DNA of 64,000 nt. Source: Halosegnis longus. Lineage in GTDB: Archaea; Halobacteriota; Halobacteria; Halobacteriales; Haloarculaceae. Shown one piece after another: positions 8,391 through 17,090 of the stretch; within the stretch, counting starts at the first letter, position 1; each line of letters opens with the position of its first letter. Position numbers and translations under genes: made by a program. The stretch covers positions 248,001 to 312,000 of the forward strand of contig NZ_QKNW01000001.1 of assembly GCF_009663395.1 (NCBI RefSeq), written 5' to 3'. The notes under the pieces were generated by a model, which was given only the letters and a program-made list of their open reading frames with translations, ran no database searches and was not told the origin of the DNA.

Positions 8391-9933
8391 GCTCGATCCG
8401 CTTTCGGTTCCGTACCGAGTCGCCGTCTCGCTGTCGCGGTTCGGCTGGCTGCTCGTCGTCGGGACCGTCTCGGCCGGCACCCAGCGACTACCGCTTCTCG
8501 TCGGGCTGTTCGGGATTGTCCTGTTCGCGGCGCTCGCGTATCAGGTGGCGTACGTCCGCCGGTTCGAGTACGAACTCACCGAGGACACCTTCGACGTGTA
8601 CTCGGGGGTGTTCTCCCGCCGGAGCCGCGAGATTCCCTACCACCGCGTCCAGAACGTCGACGTGACGCGCAACGTCGTCCAGCGCGCGCTCGGCATCGCC
8701 GAACTCGCCATCGAGACGGCCGGCGGCGGCGAGACGGAGGCGACCCTCCGGTATCTGGACGCCGACGCCGCGGACGACCTTCGGGCCGCGCTCAGCCGGC
8801 GCAAGCGCGGTGAGAGCGAGGCCGGCGACGCGGAGCCGACGCCCCGCGAGCGCGAGGCGCTGTTCTCGATTACCACGCGCGAGCTACTGTTGTTGGGCGT
8901 GGTCGGGCTGGATTTGCGACTGCTCTCGTTCATCGCCGTCGCGCTTCCCGTCGTCCTGCCGTCGGTCTCGGAGGCGACGCCGCTGTTCGACCTCCTGCAG
9001 GTCGCCCCGTTCCTGCTTGCCGGACTCGCCGCGCTCGCGCTCGCCGCCTCGATGGTGCAGGCCGTCGTGAGCTACTACGGCTTCGAACTCCACCGCGAGG
9101 GCGACGAACTCGGCTACCGCCGGGGGCTGGCAAAGGAGTACAGCGGGACGATTCCGCTGGATAAGGTCCAGTCGGTCGTCTTGACGGAGAACGTGCTCGC
9201 ACGACGGCTGGGCTACGCGTCGGTTGCCATCGAGACGGCCGGCTACTCACCGTCCGGCGACTCGACCGGCTCGCAGTCCGCGGTGCCGCTGGCCGAGCGC
9301 GACCACGCCTACACCCTCGCTCGCGAGGTCGAGTCGTTCGGCGACCCGACCTTCGAGCGGCCGCCGAAGCGCGCCCGGACCCGGTACGCCGTCCGGTACG
9401 CGCTCGCTCTGCTCGCGCTCACTGGACTCGCAACGGCCGTCGTTCGACTGGTCGAGTTCACGCCGCCGGTGCCGACGGCCGCGCTGCTTGCCGGGCTCAT
9501 CCTCGTCCCCGTCGCGGCGCACCTCAAGTGGGCGAATCTCGGCTACGCGGTCGGGGAAGACCACTTCGTCGCGCGCGCCGGCTTCTGGAGCCGTCGGACG
9601 CAGGTCGTGCCGTTCTACCGCATCCAGACGGTTGCGGAACAGGCGACCATCTTCCAGCGCCGGCGCGACCTCGCGTCCGTGGTGGTCGACACCGCCGGCA
9701 CCCACGGCTGGAGCGCGCCGAGCGCCCCGGATATCGACGCCGACAGGGCGAGTGACCTGCGCGAGACGCTCGAGGCGCGGCTGCAGGCGGCGCTGCGAGC
9801 GCGACGTGACACCGTCGAGTCGGCCGTGCGACGGGTCGATACCGAGGAGACAGCCGCCACGTCGGCCGGAGACGCGGCCGGCTCGGAGTCGACGGCCGAC
9901 GGACCGGGAGACGACGAGCGACCACCGGAGTGA
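8380..9933 (+). CDS. Bacterial PH (bPH2, YdbT-like) multi-domain membrane protein
   Basis: A 517-residue partner of the preceding gene. It contains three copies of the span-pair plus bPH2 unit. The PH signatures are EIPYHRVQNVDVTRNVVQRA (first), GTIPLDKVQSVVLTENVLAR (second) and QVVPFYRIQTVAEQATIF (third), each followed by a VAIETAGG-type or VVVDTAGT-type strand. The last 50 residues are an acidic, low-complexity tail that is probably cytoplasmic. The triplicated layout matches YdbT. The function is unproven. It is not known what lipid or protein the PH units bind. Confidence 0.82.
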   Translation: MPSKLDPLSVPYRVAVSLSRFGWLLVVGTVSAGTQRLPLLVGLFGIVLFAALAYQVAYVRRFEYELTEDTFDVYSGVFSRRSREIPYHRVQNVDVTRNVVQRALGIAELAIETAGGGETEATLRYLDADAADDLRAALSRRKRGESEAGDAEPTPREREALFSITTRELLLLGVVGLDLRLLSFIAVALPVVLPSVSEATPLFDLLQVAPFLLAGLAALALAASMVQAVVSYYGFELHREGDELGYRRGLAKEYSGTIPLDKVQSVVLTENVLARRLGYASVAIETAGYSPSGDSTGSQSAVPLAERDHAYTLAREVESFGDPTFERPPKRARTRYAVRYALALLALTGLATAVVRLVEFTPPVPTAALLAGLILVPVAAHLKWANLGYAVGEDHFVARAGFWSRRTQVVPFYRIQTVAEQATIFQRRRDLASVVVDTAGTHGWSAPSAPDIDADRASDLRETLEARLQAALRARRDTVESAVRRVDTEETAATSAGDAAGSESTADGPGDDERPPE

Positions 9934-9940
9934 GAGGCGG

Positions 9941-9948
9941 CTTTTTGT
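9941..9948 (+). promoter_or_regulatory. TATA-like box of the DUF998 gene
   Basis: CTTTTTGT is centred 27 bp before the ATG at 9971, which decides that start over a much longer upstream open frame that shadows the PH gene. Confidence 0.5.
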
Positions 9949-9970
9949 CGGTCGAGCGAAACGAACGGGT

Positions 9971-10549
9971 ATGAACACGACACAGCGGTCGGTCGCGGTC
10001 GGCGTGGTCGGCGTACTCGTCTCCTTCGTCGCCATCCTCACCGCGGTGGGGACGGCGTCGTGGTTCTCGTGGGCGGGCAACGCGCTCTCTGATTTGGGTG
10101 TCTCGTCCGGCGTCGCGCGACCCATCTTCAATTACGGGCTCGTTGCGACGGGCGTGATTGCGCTCGGATTCGTGCCGGCGCTGTGGCAAACCGCAGACCA
10201 CCTCGCCCACCGGGTCGCGGTCGTCCCGTTCGTGATTGCGATGGTCGGCGTCGCCGGAGTGGGGCTGTTCCCGTCCTCACAGGAAACGCCGCACGCGATT
10301 GCGGCCATCACCGCGTATCTCGCGTTCATGGCGACGCCGGCGGTGTACGGCGTCGGTGACCTGCTCGTCGGTGCGCGCCGGCGGGGCGTCGCGACGATTG
10401 CGAGCGCGCTCGTCCACCTCGGCTTCTGGGTCGTGTGGGCGACACAGTTGCAGGACGTGTTGCCGGGGCTTGCGGTGCCAGAGTTCGTCGGCTCGACGCT
10501 GTTCAACGCGTGGGTCTGTTACACGGCGGCGCGGTTGTGGGACCGGTGA
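9971..10549 (+). CDS. DUF998 family membrane protein
   Basis: A 192-residue protein with six hydrophobic segments. WFSWAGNALSDLGVSSGVA between the first two spans is the typical DUF998 motif (N-x-LSDLG). Function in archaea is unknown. The start is set by the promoter box 27 bp upstream. The frame extends far upstream only because it is a shadow of the PH gene. A potassium channel gene with its own promoter follows. Confidence 0.85.
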   Translation: MNTTQRSVAVGVVGVLVSFVAILTAVGTASWFSWAGNALSDLGVSSGVARPIFNYGLVATGVIALGFVPALWQTADHLAHRVAVVPFVIAMVGVAGVGLFPSSQETPHAIAAITAYLAFMATPAVYGVGDLLVGARRRGVATIASALVHLGFWVVWATQLQDVLPGLAVPEFVGSTLFNAWVCYTAARLWDR

Positions 10550-10560
10550 GTCGGACACAG

Positions 10561-10567
10561 TTTTAGG
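10561..10567 (+). promoter_or_regulatory. TATA-like box of the potassium channel gene
   Basis: TTTTAGG is centred 25 bp before the ATG at 10589. Confidence 0.5.
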
Positions 10568-10588
10568 GGCGCTCCCCGAATCGCGGGT

Positions 10589-12226
10589 ATGGCTACGTGG
10601 CGACGACAGACAGCGAAGTTCGTCGCCGGAATCGCCGTCACCATCGTCGTGTTCACGCTGTTGTACGACTACGGGATGACGGCCTTCGACAACCGTCCCC
10701 GGACGCTGCTCGAGTCGCTCCAGGTCGTCGTGGAGACGTTCACGACGACGGGGTACGGCTCCGACGCGGGGTGGAACTCCCGGGTGATGACGCTGTTCGT
10801 CATCGTGATGGACCTGACCGGGGTCGTCCTGATTTTTCTCGCCCTGCCGGCGCTCGCGTTTCCGCTGCTCGAAGAGGAGCTCTCGACGACCGTGCCGACG
10901 AGCACCGACCTCACGGACCACGTCGTCGTCTGTGGCTTCAGCGAGCGGGCCGAGACGCTCATCGAGGAGCTAGAGTCGCGGGGCGTCGACACCGTCATCG
11001 CGGAGCCGGATCGCGACACGGCGCTCGAACGCTACGAGGACGGCTACACGGTCGTCCACGCCTCGCCCGACACGGTGGACGGGCTGCTCGCGACGAACAT
11101 CGTCGAGGCGCGCGCCGTCGTCGCCGACATCTCGGACGAGATCGACACCAGCATCGTCCTGACGGCGAAGGAGCTCGCGGCCGACGTGCGGGTCGTCACC
11201 GTCGCGGAGGAGCTCGACCACGCCCGCTATCACGAGCTCGCGGGCGCAGACGAGGTGTTGTCACCCCGGACGCTGCTCGGCGAGAGTCTCGCTCGGAAGG
11301 TGACGACCGCCGTCTCGACGGACCTCGACGAGCCGGTCGAACTGGGCGAGAACTTCGATATCGTCGAGCTATCGGTGCGACGCGGGAGCCAGCTCATCGG
11401 CTCGTCGCTGGCCGAGAGTCGCCTGCGCGAGGAGACCGGCGTCAACGTCATCGGACTCTGGTTCGACGGCGAGTTCCAGAGTCCGCCGGACCCGACGGCC
11501 ACCATCACCAGCGGGACGATCATGCTGGTGAGCGGCCGCGACGACCAAATCGAGATGCTGCGCGAGCGCACGCGGACGGACGTGCGTCGACACGAGTCGG
11601 GCAAGACGCTCGTCGTCGGCTACGGCGGCGTCGGCGAGGCGATCTGTCGGATGTTGACCGAGGCGGGCCACGAGCACACGACGGTTGACAAGCGGGATAT
11701 CGAGGGGGTGGACGTGGTCGGCGACGGCACCGAAGTGGAGACGCTACGCAGAGCCGGTATCGAGGAGGCCCGGACGGTCGTGCTCGCCATCGCGGACGAC
11801 GCCGTCGCGGAGTTCGCCACGCTGGTCTGTCGCGACCTCGCGCCGGATGTCGAGATTATCGTCCGGGCCCAACAGCGCGAGAGCGTGAAGAAGCTGTACC
11901 GAGCGGGTGCCGACTACGCCCTCTCGCTGGCGTCCATCTCCGGGCGGATGACTGCCGGCACCGTCCTCGACGAGGAGGTCCTGTCGATGACGACGCAGGT
12001 GGATATCGTCCGGACGGAAGCCCCGAAGCTCGTGGGGCTGACCCTCGCCGAGGCGTCGGTGCGTGCCGAAACCGGCTGTACGGTCGTCGCCGTCAAGCGC
12101 GAGGGCGAGGACGACCCCATGACGGACGTGGGACCGGACTACCGGGTGCGCCGGGGCGACCAGCTCGTCATCGCCGGCACGGACGAGGACGTCAACCGAT
12201 TCAACGAGCGGTTCGGAAACTCCTAA
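10589..12226 (+). CDS. Two-RCK potassium channel (2TM pore plus tandem TrkA-N/TrkA-C)
   Basis: A 545-residue protein combining an ion pore with ligand gating. Residues 10-30 and 64-86 are membrane spans flanking a pore loop whose selectivity filter is TTTGYG (residues 52-57), the K+ signature. Two RCK units follow: TrkA-N with VVVCGFSERAETLIEEL (from about 110), TrkA-C near 245-330, then a second Rossmann unit TLVVGYGGVGEAICRML (from about 343) and a final TrkA-C near 465-540. This resembles MthK-type channels, although with two RCK units in one chain. Because high internal K+ is the main osmolyte in haloarchaea, it probably tunes K+ flux. NAD(H), Ca2+ or nucleotide gating is not resolved. 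Confidence 0.88.
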   Translation: MATWRRQTAKFVAGIAVTIVVFTLLYDYGMTAFDNRPRTLLESLQVVVETFTTTGYGSDAGWNSRVMTLFVIVMDLTGVVLIFLALPALAFPLLEEELSTTVPTSTDLTDHVVVCGFSERAETLIEELESRGVDTVIAEPDRDTALERYEDGYTVVHASPDTVDGLLATNIVEARAVVADISDEIDTSIVLTAKELAADVRVVTVAEELDHARYHELAGADEVLSPRTLLGESLARKVTTAVSTDLDEPVELGENFDIVELSVRRGSQLIGSSLAESRLREETGVNVIGLWFDGEFQSPPDPTATITSGTIMLVSGRDDQIEMLRERTRTDVRRHESGKTLVVGYGGVGEAICRMLTEAGHEHTTVDKRDIEGVDVVGDGTEVETLRRAGIEEARTVVLAIADDAVAEFATLVCRDLAPDVEIIVRAQQRESVKKLYRAGADYALSLASISGRMTAGTVLDEEVLSMTTQVDIVRTEAPKLVGLTLAEASVRAETGCTVVAVKREGEDDPMTDVGPDYRVRRGDQLVIAGTDEDVNRFNERFGNS

Positions 12227-12266
12227 CGGGAGATACACTTTACTGTCGAGCGCGCTGGCGGTAGGT

Positions 12267-14720
12267 ATGAACGACAGACGCGGCGCGGTCGCCGCGGTAC
12301 TCGCGCTCGCACTTCTCGTCTCGGGAGCCGTCGGCGCGGGAGGGTTCATCTCGCTTGCTGCACCCGGCAGCGGCGACGCGTGGACCGCGACCGCCGACGC
12401 GAACGACCGGAGCATCGGTGCAAAGGCCGACCGCGCGCTCACCGGCCCGACGAGCGTCGAGTCGCCGTACGGCGAGGCGACCGTCCGCTACGACAGCGAC
12501 GGAGTCCCGCACATCGAGGCCGACAACGAGACGGCGCTCTACTACGCCGTCGGCTACGTACAGGCGCGCGACCGCCTGTTCCAGATGGACCTCCAGCGCA
12601 GGCTGATGCGGGGTGAGACGGCCGAAATCGCCGGCGAAGCCGCCGTCGAGAACGACCGGTTCTACCGGAAGATGGACTTTGCCGGCGCGGCCGAAGCCTC
12701 GTGGAACGCGACGAAGGACACCGAGGCGGGCGACGCGACCCGGGCGTACACCGCCGGCGTCAACCACTACATCGACACGGAGCCGCTGCCGACGGAGTTT
12801 CAGGCCAACGACTACGCGCCCGACGAGTGGACGCCCGTCGACTCGCTGCTCGTCGGCAAGCTCATCGCGTGGCAGCTCACCGGCGACTTCCGCGACCTCG
12901 AACGCGCGACGGTCGCCGACAGCTTCGAACCGGGTGCGGTGAGCGAACTCTACCCCGAACAGCTCGCCCACGACTCAACGATTATGGGTCGCTCGCAGGG
13001 CGGAGAGGTAACACCGGCGAGCGCGCGGCCGAGCGTGTCTCCACAGACCGCGCCGCAGGGTACGACCGGTGATTTCGCCGGGCTGTACGACCGCTACTCG
13101 ACGTACGAGCGCTCGCTCGGCATCGGGTCGAACTCGTGGGTCGTCTCGGGTGACCACACCGACGACGGTGCGCCAATCGTCGCGAACGACCCGCACCTCT
13201 CCCTGACGGTGCCGCCCGTCTGGTACGAGATGCACCTCGACTCCCCGGAGATGAACACGCGCGGCGTCGCCTTCCCCGGCCTGCCGTTCGTCGTCATCGG
13301 GCGCACCGAAAGCGTCTCGTGGGGGTTCACCAACGTCGGGGCGGACCAAACGGACCTGTACACCTTCGAGCAGCCGACGAACGACACCTACGTCTACGAC
13401 GGCGAGGTGCGCGAGGTGCAGACGGAGACGGAGACCATCGAGGTGGCGAACGGCCCGGACGCCGAGGTGGAGATACGCAAGACGGTGAAGGGGCCGCTGC
13501 TCGAGCGCGGCGGACAGGAGGTGGCCGTCTCGTGGCTCGGGCTGACCGGGACGCGTGAGGGACAGGCGACATACGACCTCAACCACGCCGAGGACCTCGA
13601 TGCCGTGAGCGAGGCGCTCAAGACGTTCGACACCCCGACCCAGAACATCGTCGCGGCCGACCGCGACGGCGGGACGCTGTTCCGCACCACCGGGAAGTAC
13701 CCCTACCGGTACACCGACGGCGAGCGCGTCTCCGGTGAACTGCCGTTCAACGCGACGGCCGGCGAGGGGAACTGGCGCGGCTGGACGCCGTACGGGCAGA
13801 CCGACTGGGACGCCGGCGGCTTCGTCCCCTTCGACGAGGTCCCCCACGTCGACAATCCGGACGTGCTCGCGACTGCGAACCAGCGGACGACCGACGAGCC
13901 GGGCTTTTATCTCTCCTACAGCGAGCGATTCGCCGACCCGTACCGGGGCGCGCGCATCTACGAACGCCTCGAATCCCGGGTCGAGAGCGACCAGCCGGTG
14001 ACCGCCTCGTTCATGCAGGAACTGCAGCGTGACACCCGATCGCTGGCGGCGGCCCGCTATCAGGAGCCGCTACTCGATGCTCGCAGCGAGATGTCGGCCG
14101 ACGTGCGGGCCGAAGCCGACCGGCTGGAGGGGTGGAACGCCCGGATGGACCGCGACTCCCGAGCCGCGCTCCTGTACGCGCTGTTCCGTGAGGAGGTGCG
14201 TTCGGTCGTGTTCGGCGACGAGTTCGCGGCCGAAGGCCTCGATTCGAGTTACTACCCACACCACACGACGCTCCAGAATCTCCCGGCGGACAGCGAGTGG
14301 TTCGACGACGAGACGACGCCGGCGCGCGAGACGCGCGCGGACGCCTACGCGACCGCGTTCGAGCGAGCGGTCGACCGCGCCGGTACGGAGGGGTGGCGAA
14401 CCTACGGCGACTACAACGTCGTCGACTTGGACCACCAGTTCCCGGTTGCGTTCCTCGATTACCCGGAGCTACCGACCGACGGCGGCCCGTTCACGGTGTC
14501 GAACTTCCGGGTGACGAGCGACGCGGGGTCGTCGTGGCGGATGGTCGTCTCGGGCGATGAATCGTACGGCGTCATCCCCGGCGGCCAGTCGGGCAACCCG
14601 TACTCGCCACACTACGCCGACCAGCTCGACCCGTGGGCGAACGGCGGCTACCACCCGATTCCGACCGAAGCGAGCGGCCCGGTCGTCATCGCCTTCGAGG
14701 ACGAGGAGGGAGACGCATGA
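12267..14720 (+). CDS. Penicillin acylase family Ntn-hydrolase, exported
   Basis: An 817-residue precursor. Residues 5-31 are a hydrophobic signal or anchor (AVLALALLVSGAVGAGGF). The alpha-chain region includes TVRYDSDGVPHIEADNET and GYVQARDRLFQMDLQRR. The autocatalytic cleavage site is the G-SNSWVVSG junction, which makes Ser288 the new N-terminal nucleophile. PIVANDPHL and YEMHLDSPE follow as in the family. Substrates may be N-acyl homoserine lactones, N-acyl amino acids or other amides; the real one is unknown. Its stop overlaps the ATG of a small membrane protein (ATGA), suggesting a membrane-associated pair. An ACTTTACT box lies 27 bp upstream. Confidence 0.87.
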   Translation: MNDRRGAVAAVLALALLVSGAVGAGGFISLAAPGSGDAWTATADANDRSIGAKADRALTGPTSVESPYGEATVRYDSDGVPHIEADNETALYYAVGYVQARDRLFQMDLQRRLMRGETAEIAGEAAVENDRFYRKMDFAGAAEASWNATKDTEAGDATRAYTAGVNHYIDTEPLPTEFQANDYAPDEWTPVDSLLVGKLIAWQLTGDFRDLERATVADSFEPGAVSELYPEQLAHDSTIMGRSQGGEVTPASARPSVSPQTAPQGTTGDFAGLYDRYSTYERSLGIGSNSWVVSGDHTDDGAPIVANDPHLSLTVPPVWYEMHLDSPEMNTRGVAFPGLPFVVIGRTESVSWGFTNVGADQTDLYTFEQPTNDTYVYDGEVREVQTETETIEVANGPDAEVEIRKTVKGPLLERGGQEVAVSWLGLTGTREGQATYDLNHAEDLDAVSEALKTFDTPTQNIVAADRDGGTLFRTTGKYPYRYTDGERVSGELPFNATAGEGNWRGWTPYGQTDWDAGGFVPFDEVPHVDNPDVLATANQRTTDEPGFYLSYSERFADPYRGARIYERLESRVESDQPVTASFMQELQRDTRSLAAARYQEPLLDARSEMSADVRAEADRLEGWNARMDRDSRAALLYALFREEVRSVVFGDEFAAEGLDSSYYPHHTTLQNLPADSEWFDDETTPARETRADAYATAFERAVDRAGTEGWRTYGDYNVVDLDHQFPVAFLDYPELPTDGGPFTVSNFRVTSDAGSSWRMVVSGDESYGVIPGGQSGNPYSPHYADQLDPWANGGYHPIPTEASGPVVIAFEDEEGDA

Positions 14721-15061
14721 GCTACCTGACGCCCGACGCGCTCGCTCGATTCCGTGACACGGAACGCGCGACGCAGGCGATGGTCGTCGCCTACGCTGTC
14801 GGTCTCGTCGCGACGTACGTCCATCCGCTCGGTCTCGTCGTCGGCGGTGCGCTGCTGGGGCTGACGGCGTCGTCGGTTCGGGATGCGGTCGTCCTCGGCT
14901 CCGAGTTCGGCGTGACCGTTCTCGTCGCGTGGGCCGGACTGCTCGTCTGGTACGGCGTGCTCGGGTCGGTCGCGACGGCCGTCCCGCTCATCTACGTCGC
15001 GCTCGCGTCGGCGCTCGCGATTCCGCCGCTTGCTGCCGTCGCGGTGCGCGGACTGGTCTGA
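14717..15061 (+). CDS. Small multi-span membrane protein coupled to the acylase
   Basis: A 114-residue protein whose ATG (14717) overlaps the acylase stop by four bases. It has three to four hydrophobic stretches (about 23-42, 44-60, 66-86, 88-110) with few charged residues. I recognise no family. The tight coupling suggests it is made with the acylase and may anchor it or handle its product. That is inference from arrangement only. A frame open from 14633 is a longer alternative, but it would overlap the acylase by 88 bases. Confidence 0.6.
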   Translation: MSYLTPDALARFRDTERATQAMVVAYAVGLVATYVHPLGLVVGGALLGLTASSVRDAVVLGSEFGVTVLVAWAGLLVWYGVLGSVATAVPLIYVALASALAIPPLAAVAVRGLV

Positions 15062-15094
15062 GCCGTTTTTCACACTCCCCCGCGTAGCGCCGGT

Positions 15095-15889
15095 ATGGAT
15101 ATCGACGCCGTCGTCGTCGACCTCGACGGAACGGTGTATCTCGGCGACGAACTGCTGGCCGGCGCACGCGAGGCCATCGAGACGCTCCGAGCGCGGGGGT
15201 ACGACCTCCTGTTCGTGACGAACAATCCGACCCGGAGTCCCGCGGGCTACGTCGACCGGCTCGCCGACCTCGGCGTCGAGGCGACGGCGTCACAGATTCT
15301 CTCGGCCGGCACCGTGACGGCGGAGTTTCTCGCCGACCGCCACGCCGACGAGTCGGCGTTCGTCATCGGCTCGGACGGCCTGCTCGCACAGCTGGACGAC
15401 GCGGGCGTCACCGTCACCGAGGACCCCGAGCGCGCCGACGTGCTCGTCACCTCCCACTCGTATGAGTTCGACTACGAGGACCTCACCCACGGCCTGTGGG
15501 CACTCGACGACGACACGGCCTTCTACGGGACGGACCGCGACCTGACCTACCCCAACGACGACGGACGCGAGTACCCCGGGTCGGGGGCGATTACCCGCGC
15601 CGTCGCCGGGGTCGCCGAACGCGAACCGGACCGCGTGCTCGGAAAGCCGTCGGGCGTGATGGTGGAACTCATCGCCGACCGACTCGCCCGTCCCGAGCGC
15701 TGTTGTATCGTCGGTGACAGTCTCGACACCGACATCGCGCTCGGCGAGCGCGCCGGCATGACGACGGTGCTCGTCCTCTCGGGTCGCACCGACCACGTGG
15801 CGGTGGAGGACGCGCCTGTCACACCCGACTACGTGCTCGACGCGCTCGGCGACCTCCCCGCGCTGCTCGACGACCGTGGTAACGTCTGA
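15095..15889 (+). CDS. HAD-IIA family phosphatase (NagD-like)
   Basis: A 264-residue enzyme with the four HAD motifs: DLDGTVYLGDELL (motif I nucleophile and acid Asp), VTNNPTRSP (motif II), a conserved Lys in VLGKPSGVM (motif III) and IVGDSLDTDIALGERAGM (motif IV). The large C2 cap between motifs II and III places it in HAD-IIA with NagD, pNPPase and phosphoglycolate phosphatases. The physiological phosphate ester is not readable from sequence. GTTTTTCA (15065-15072) is 27 bp before the ATG, so it is its own transcription unit. Confidence 0.9.
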   Translation: MDIDAVVVDLDGTVYLGDELLAGAREAIETLRARGYDLLFVTNNPTRSPAGYVDRLADLGVEATASQILSAGTVTAEFLADRHADESAFVIGSDGLLAQLDDAGVTVTEDPERADVLVTSHSYEFDYEDLTHGLWALDDDTAFYGTDRDLTYPNDDGREYPGSGAITRAVAGVAEREPDRVLGKPSGVMVELIADRLARPERCCIVGDSLDTDIALGERAGMTTVLVLSGRTDHVAVEDAPVTPDYVLDALGDLPALLDDRGNV

Positions 15890-15925
15890 CAAAGACTTAT
15901 GCCGGCTGGTGTGCAAGTCGTTCAC

Positions 15926-16084
15926 ATGGAGATGACTGATAATCCATACGAGTACGGTGACGAACAGATGGACGGCGGCCTCGAAGGCCAAACGCCGGAG
16001 GGGTGTGAGAACGGCGGCGACGCCGTCATCGTCGACGGCGAGTCCGTCAGCTACAGGAGCTACCAGGCGCGCAACGGTGGCTGA
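15926..16084 (+). CDS. Small acidic protein, leaderless (52 residues)
   Basis: A short frame beginning MEMTDNPYEYGDEQMDGG with a Gly/Glu-rich middle and the tail SYRSYQARNGG. No family recognised and no zinc motif or membrane span. ACTTAT (15895-15900) is centred 28 bp before this ATG, favouring it over the in-frame start at 15899, which would lie inside the promoter. Codon use is like the neighbours. A T-run at 16111-16120 after the stop may end its transcript. Confidence 0.55.
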   Translation: MEMTDNPYEYGDEQMDGGLEGQTPEGCENGGDAVIVDGESVSYRSYQARNGG

Positions 16085-16110
16085 TAGCTAGCCGACGCCA
16101 CCGGCTACGC

Positions 16111-16120
16111 GTTATTTTTG
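16111..16120 (+). terminator. T-rich run between the small protein and hsp20
   Basis: GTTATTTTTG lies 27 bp after the small-protein stop in the space before the convergent hsp20 stop. Archaeal transcription commonly ends at T-runs. No stable stem is needed. Confidence 0.35.
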
Positions 16121-16173
16121 CAGAGACGACGAAAACGAGCAGCTACGGCGTCAAGACGCGAGGGGGAGCGGCG

Positions 16174-16557
16174 TCACCCCTCGATATCGATGGTCATGCC
16201 GGTCGCCTGCTCGGTGGCGATGGGCAGTGTCACCTCGAGCACGCCGTTGGTGTAGGCGGCGGCGATCTGCTCGTGGTCGACCGCCTTCGGGAACCGGAAG
16301 GAGCGGTGGTAGGTGCGCTTGCGGCCGCGCTCCTCGTCGACGTGCTCTGCGGCGACCGTGAGCCGACCGTCGTGCCACGTCAGGTCGATGGCCTCCCGGT
16401 CGTACCCCGGGAGATCGACGGTGAGGACGTACTCGCCGTCCTCCTCGTACAGTTCGTAGTCGTCACCGTCGAACAGTCCGAGCGGACTGTTCGCGCCAAA
16501 CACTCTGCTCGGAAGGTCCAATCCCTGATTCCAGCGTGCTGGCATCGATTCGACCAT
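16174..16557 (-). CDS. Hsp20/alpha-crystallin small heat shock protein
   Basis: A 127-residue holdase chaperone. The alpha-crystallin domain includes YVLTVDLPGYDREAIDL, RLTVAAEHV, the YHRSFRFPKAVD strand and the C-terminal NGVLEVTLPI signature. The IxI-type tail is weak (MTIDIEG). It should bind unfolded proteins under heat or salt stress. A strong Shine-Dalgarno GGAGGTG (16564-16570, minus) lies six bases before ATG 16557, so this start is preferred over GTG 16566, which falls in the motif. The upstream 16590-16640 segment is AT-rich and probably carries the promoter. Confidence 0.92.
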   Translation of the reverse strand: MVESMPARWNQGLDLPSRVFGANSPLGLFDGDDYELYEEDGEYVLTVDLPGYDREAIDLTWHDGRLTVAAEHVDEERGRKRTYHRSFRFPKAVDHEQIAAAYTNGVLEVTLPIATEQATGMTIDIEG

Positions 16558-16563
16558 GTCGTT

Positions 16564-16570
16564 CACCTCC
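16564..16570 (-). promoter_or_regulatory. Shine-Dalgarno site of hsp20
   Basis: GGAGGTG with a six-base spacer to the ATG. Most other first genes here lack any such site, so hsp20 is one of few with a real 5' leader. Confidence 0.7.
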
Positions 16571-16594
16571 GCTGCAGTGGAGCATACGGCATCG

Positions 16595-16640
16595 AGAATA
16601 TTGAATTTTATTCGGGTTTTGTAACCAAATCACGTATTCT
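16595..16640 (-). promoter_or_regulatory. AT-rich hsp20 promoter region
   Basis: The minus strand reads GGTTACAAAACCCGAATAAA and then an AATTCAATATTC tract in a GC-rich genome. A TATA box here would put transcription start about 20 bases before the ATG, leaving room for the Shine-Dalgarno site. Confidence 0.45.
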
Positions 16641-16763
16641 CGCGGCGCGTTTCCCGATATCGCTACCGATTTCGGGTCAGCCGACACGGACGACAGGAAC
16701 GAGCGCGGAGGGCGACCGACACGAATAAACGCACTGTGCGTTTTCGATGTGTGGTACTCGAAT

Positions 16764-16773
16764 AGTATATAAG
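16764..16773 (+). promoter_or_regulatory. TATA box of the MTH865-family gene
   Basis: AGTATATAAG, one of the best TATA boxes in the window, is centred about 30 bp before ATG 16799 and so predicts a leaderless or nearly leaderless, strongly expressed message. Confidence 0.65.
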
Positions 16774-16798
16774 TGAGGTGGCCGACAGTACGACCGCT

Positions 16799-17050
16799 AT
16801 GGTAGACAAAGCAGAACTCCGCGAGCAGATGGAAGAAGCGTTCGGCGAAGCAGACTACCCCATCAGCAGCCCGATGGACCTCGTGCCGGCGCTCCCGAAC
16901 GGCCCGGGCACGAAGTTCGAGTCCGGCGACTTCTCGATGACGGCGATGGAGCTGAACACGAAGCTCGGTGGCGGTGACTTCCCGTACGAGTCCGTCGAGG
17001 CGTTCGTCGACGACGTGCTGGCGAACCTCGAAGAGCAGGGCGAAATCTGA
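16799..17050 (+). CDS. MTH865-like small protein
   Basis: An 83-residue acidic protein resembling the MTH865 EF-hand-like fold family: a helical start (DKAELREQMEEAFGEADYPI), then a PALPNGPGTKFESGDFSM loop and FPYESVEAFVDDVLANLEE. The biological role is unknown. It has the strongest promoter in its neighbourhood, so it may be abundant. An in-frame GTG at 16778 is upstream but lies too close to the TATA box to be used. Confidence 0.75.
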   Translation: MVDKAELREQMEEAFGEADYPISSPMDLVPALPNGPGTKFESGDFSMTAMELNTKLGGGDFPYESVEAFVDDVLANLEEQGEI

Positions 17051-17090
17051 GCGCCGGCAGAATTAACTCACGCCCCGGTGAGATGCCGGT

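Noticed and set aside
9224-9970. Long N-terminal extension of the DUF998 frame
   Set aside because: It is the shadow of the YdbT-like gene in another frame; the promoter box and family start are at 9941 and 9971.
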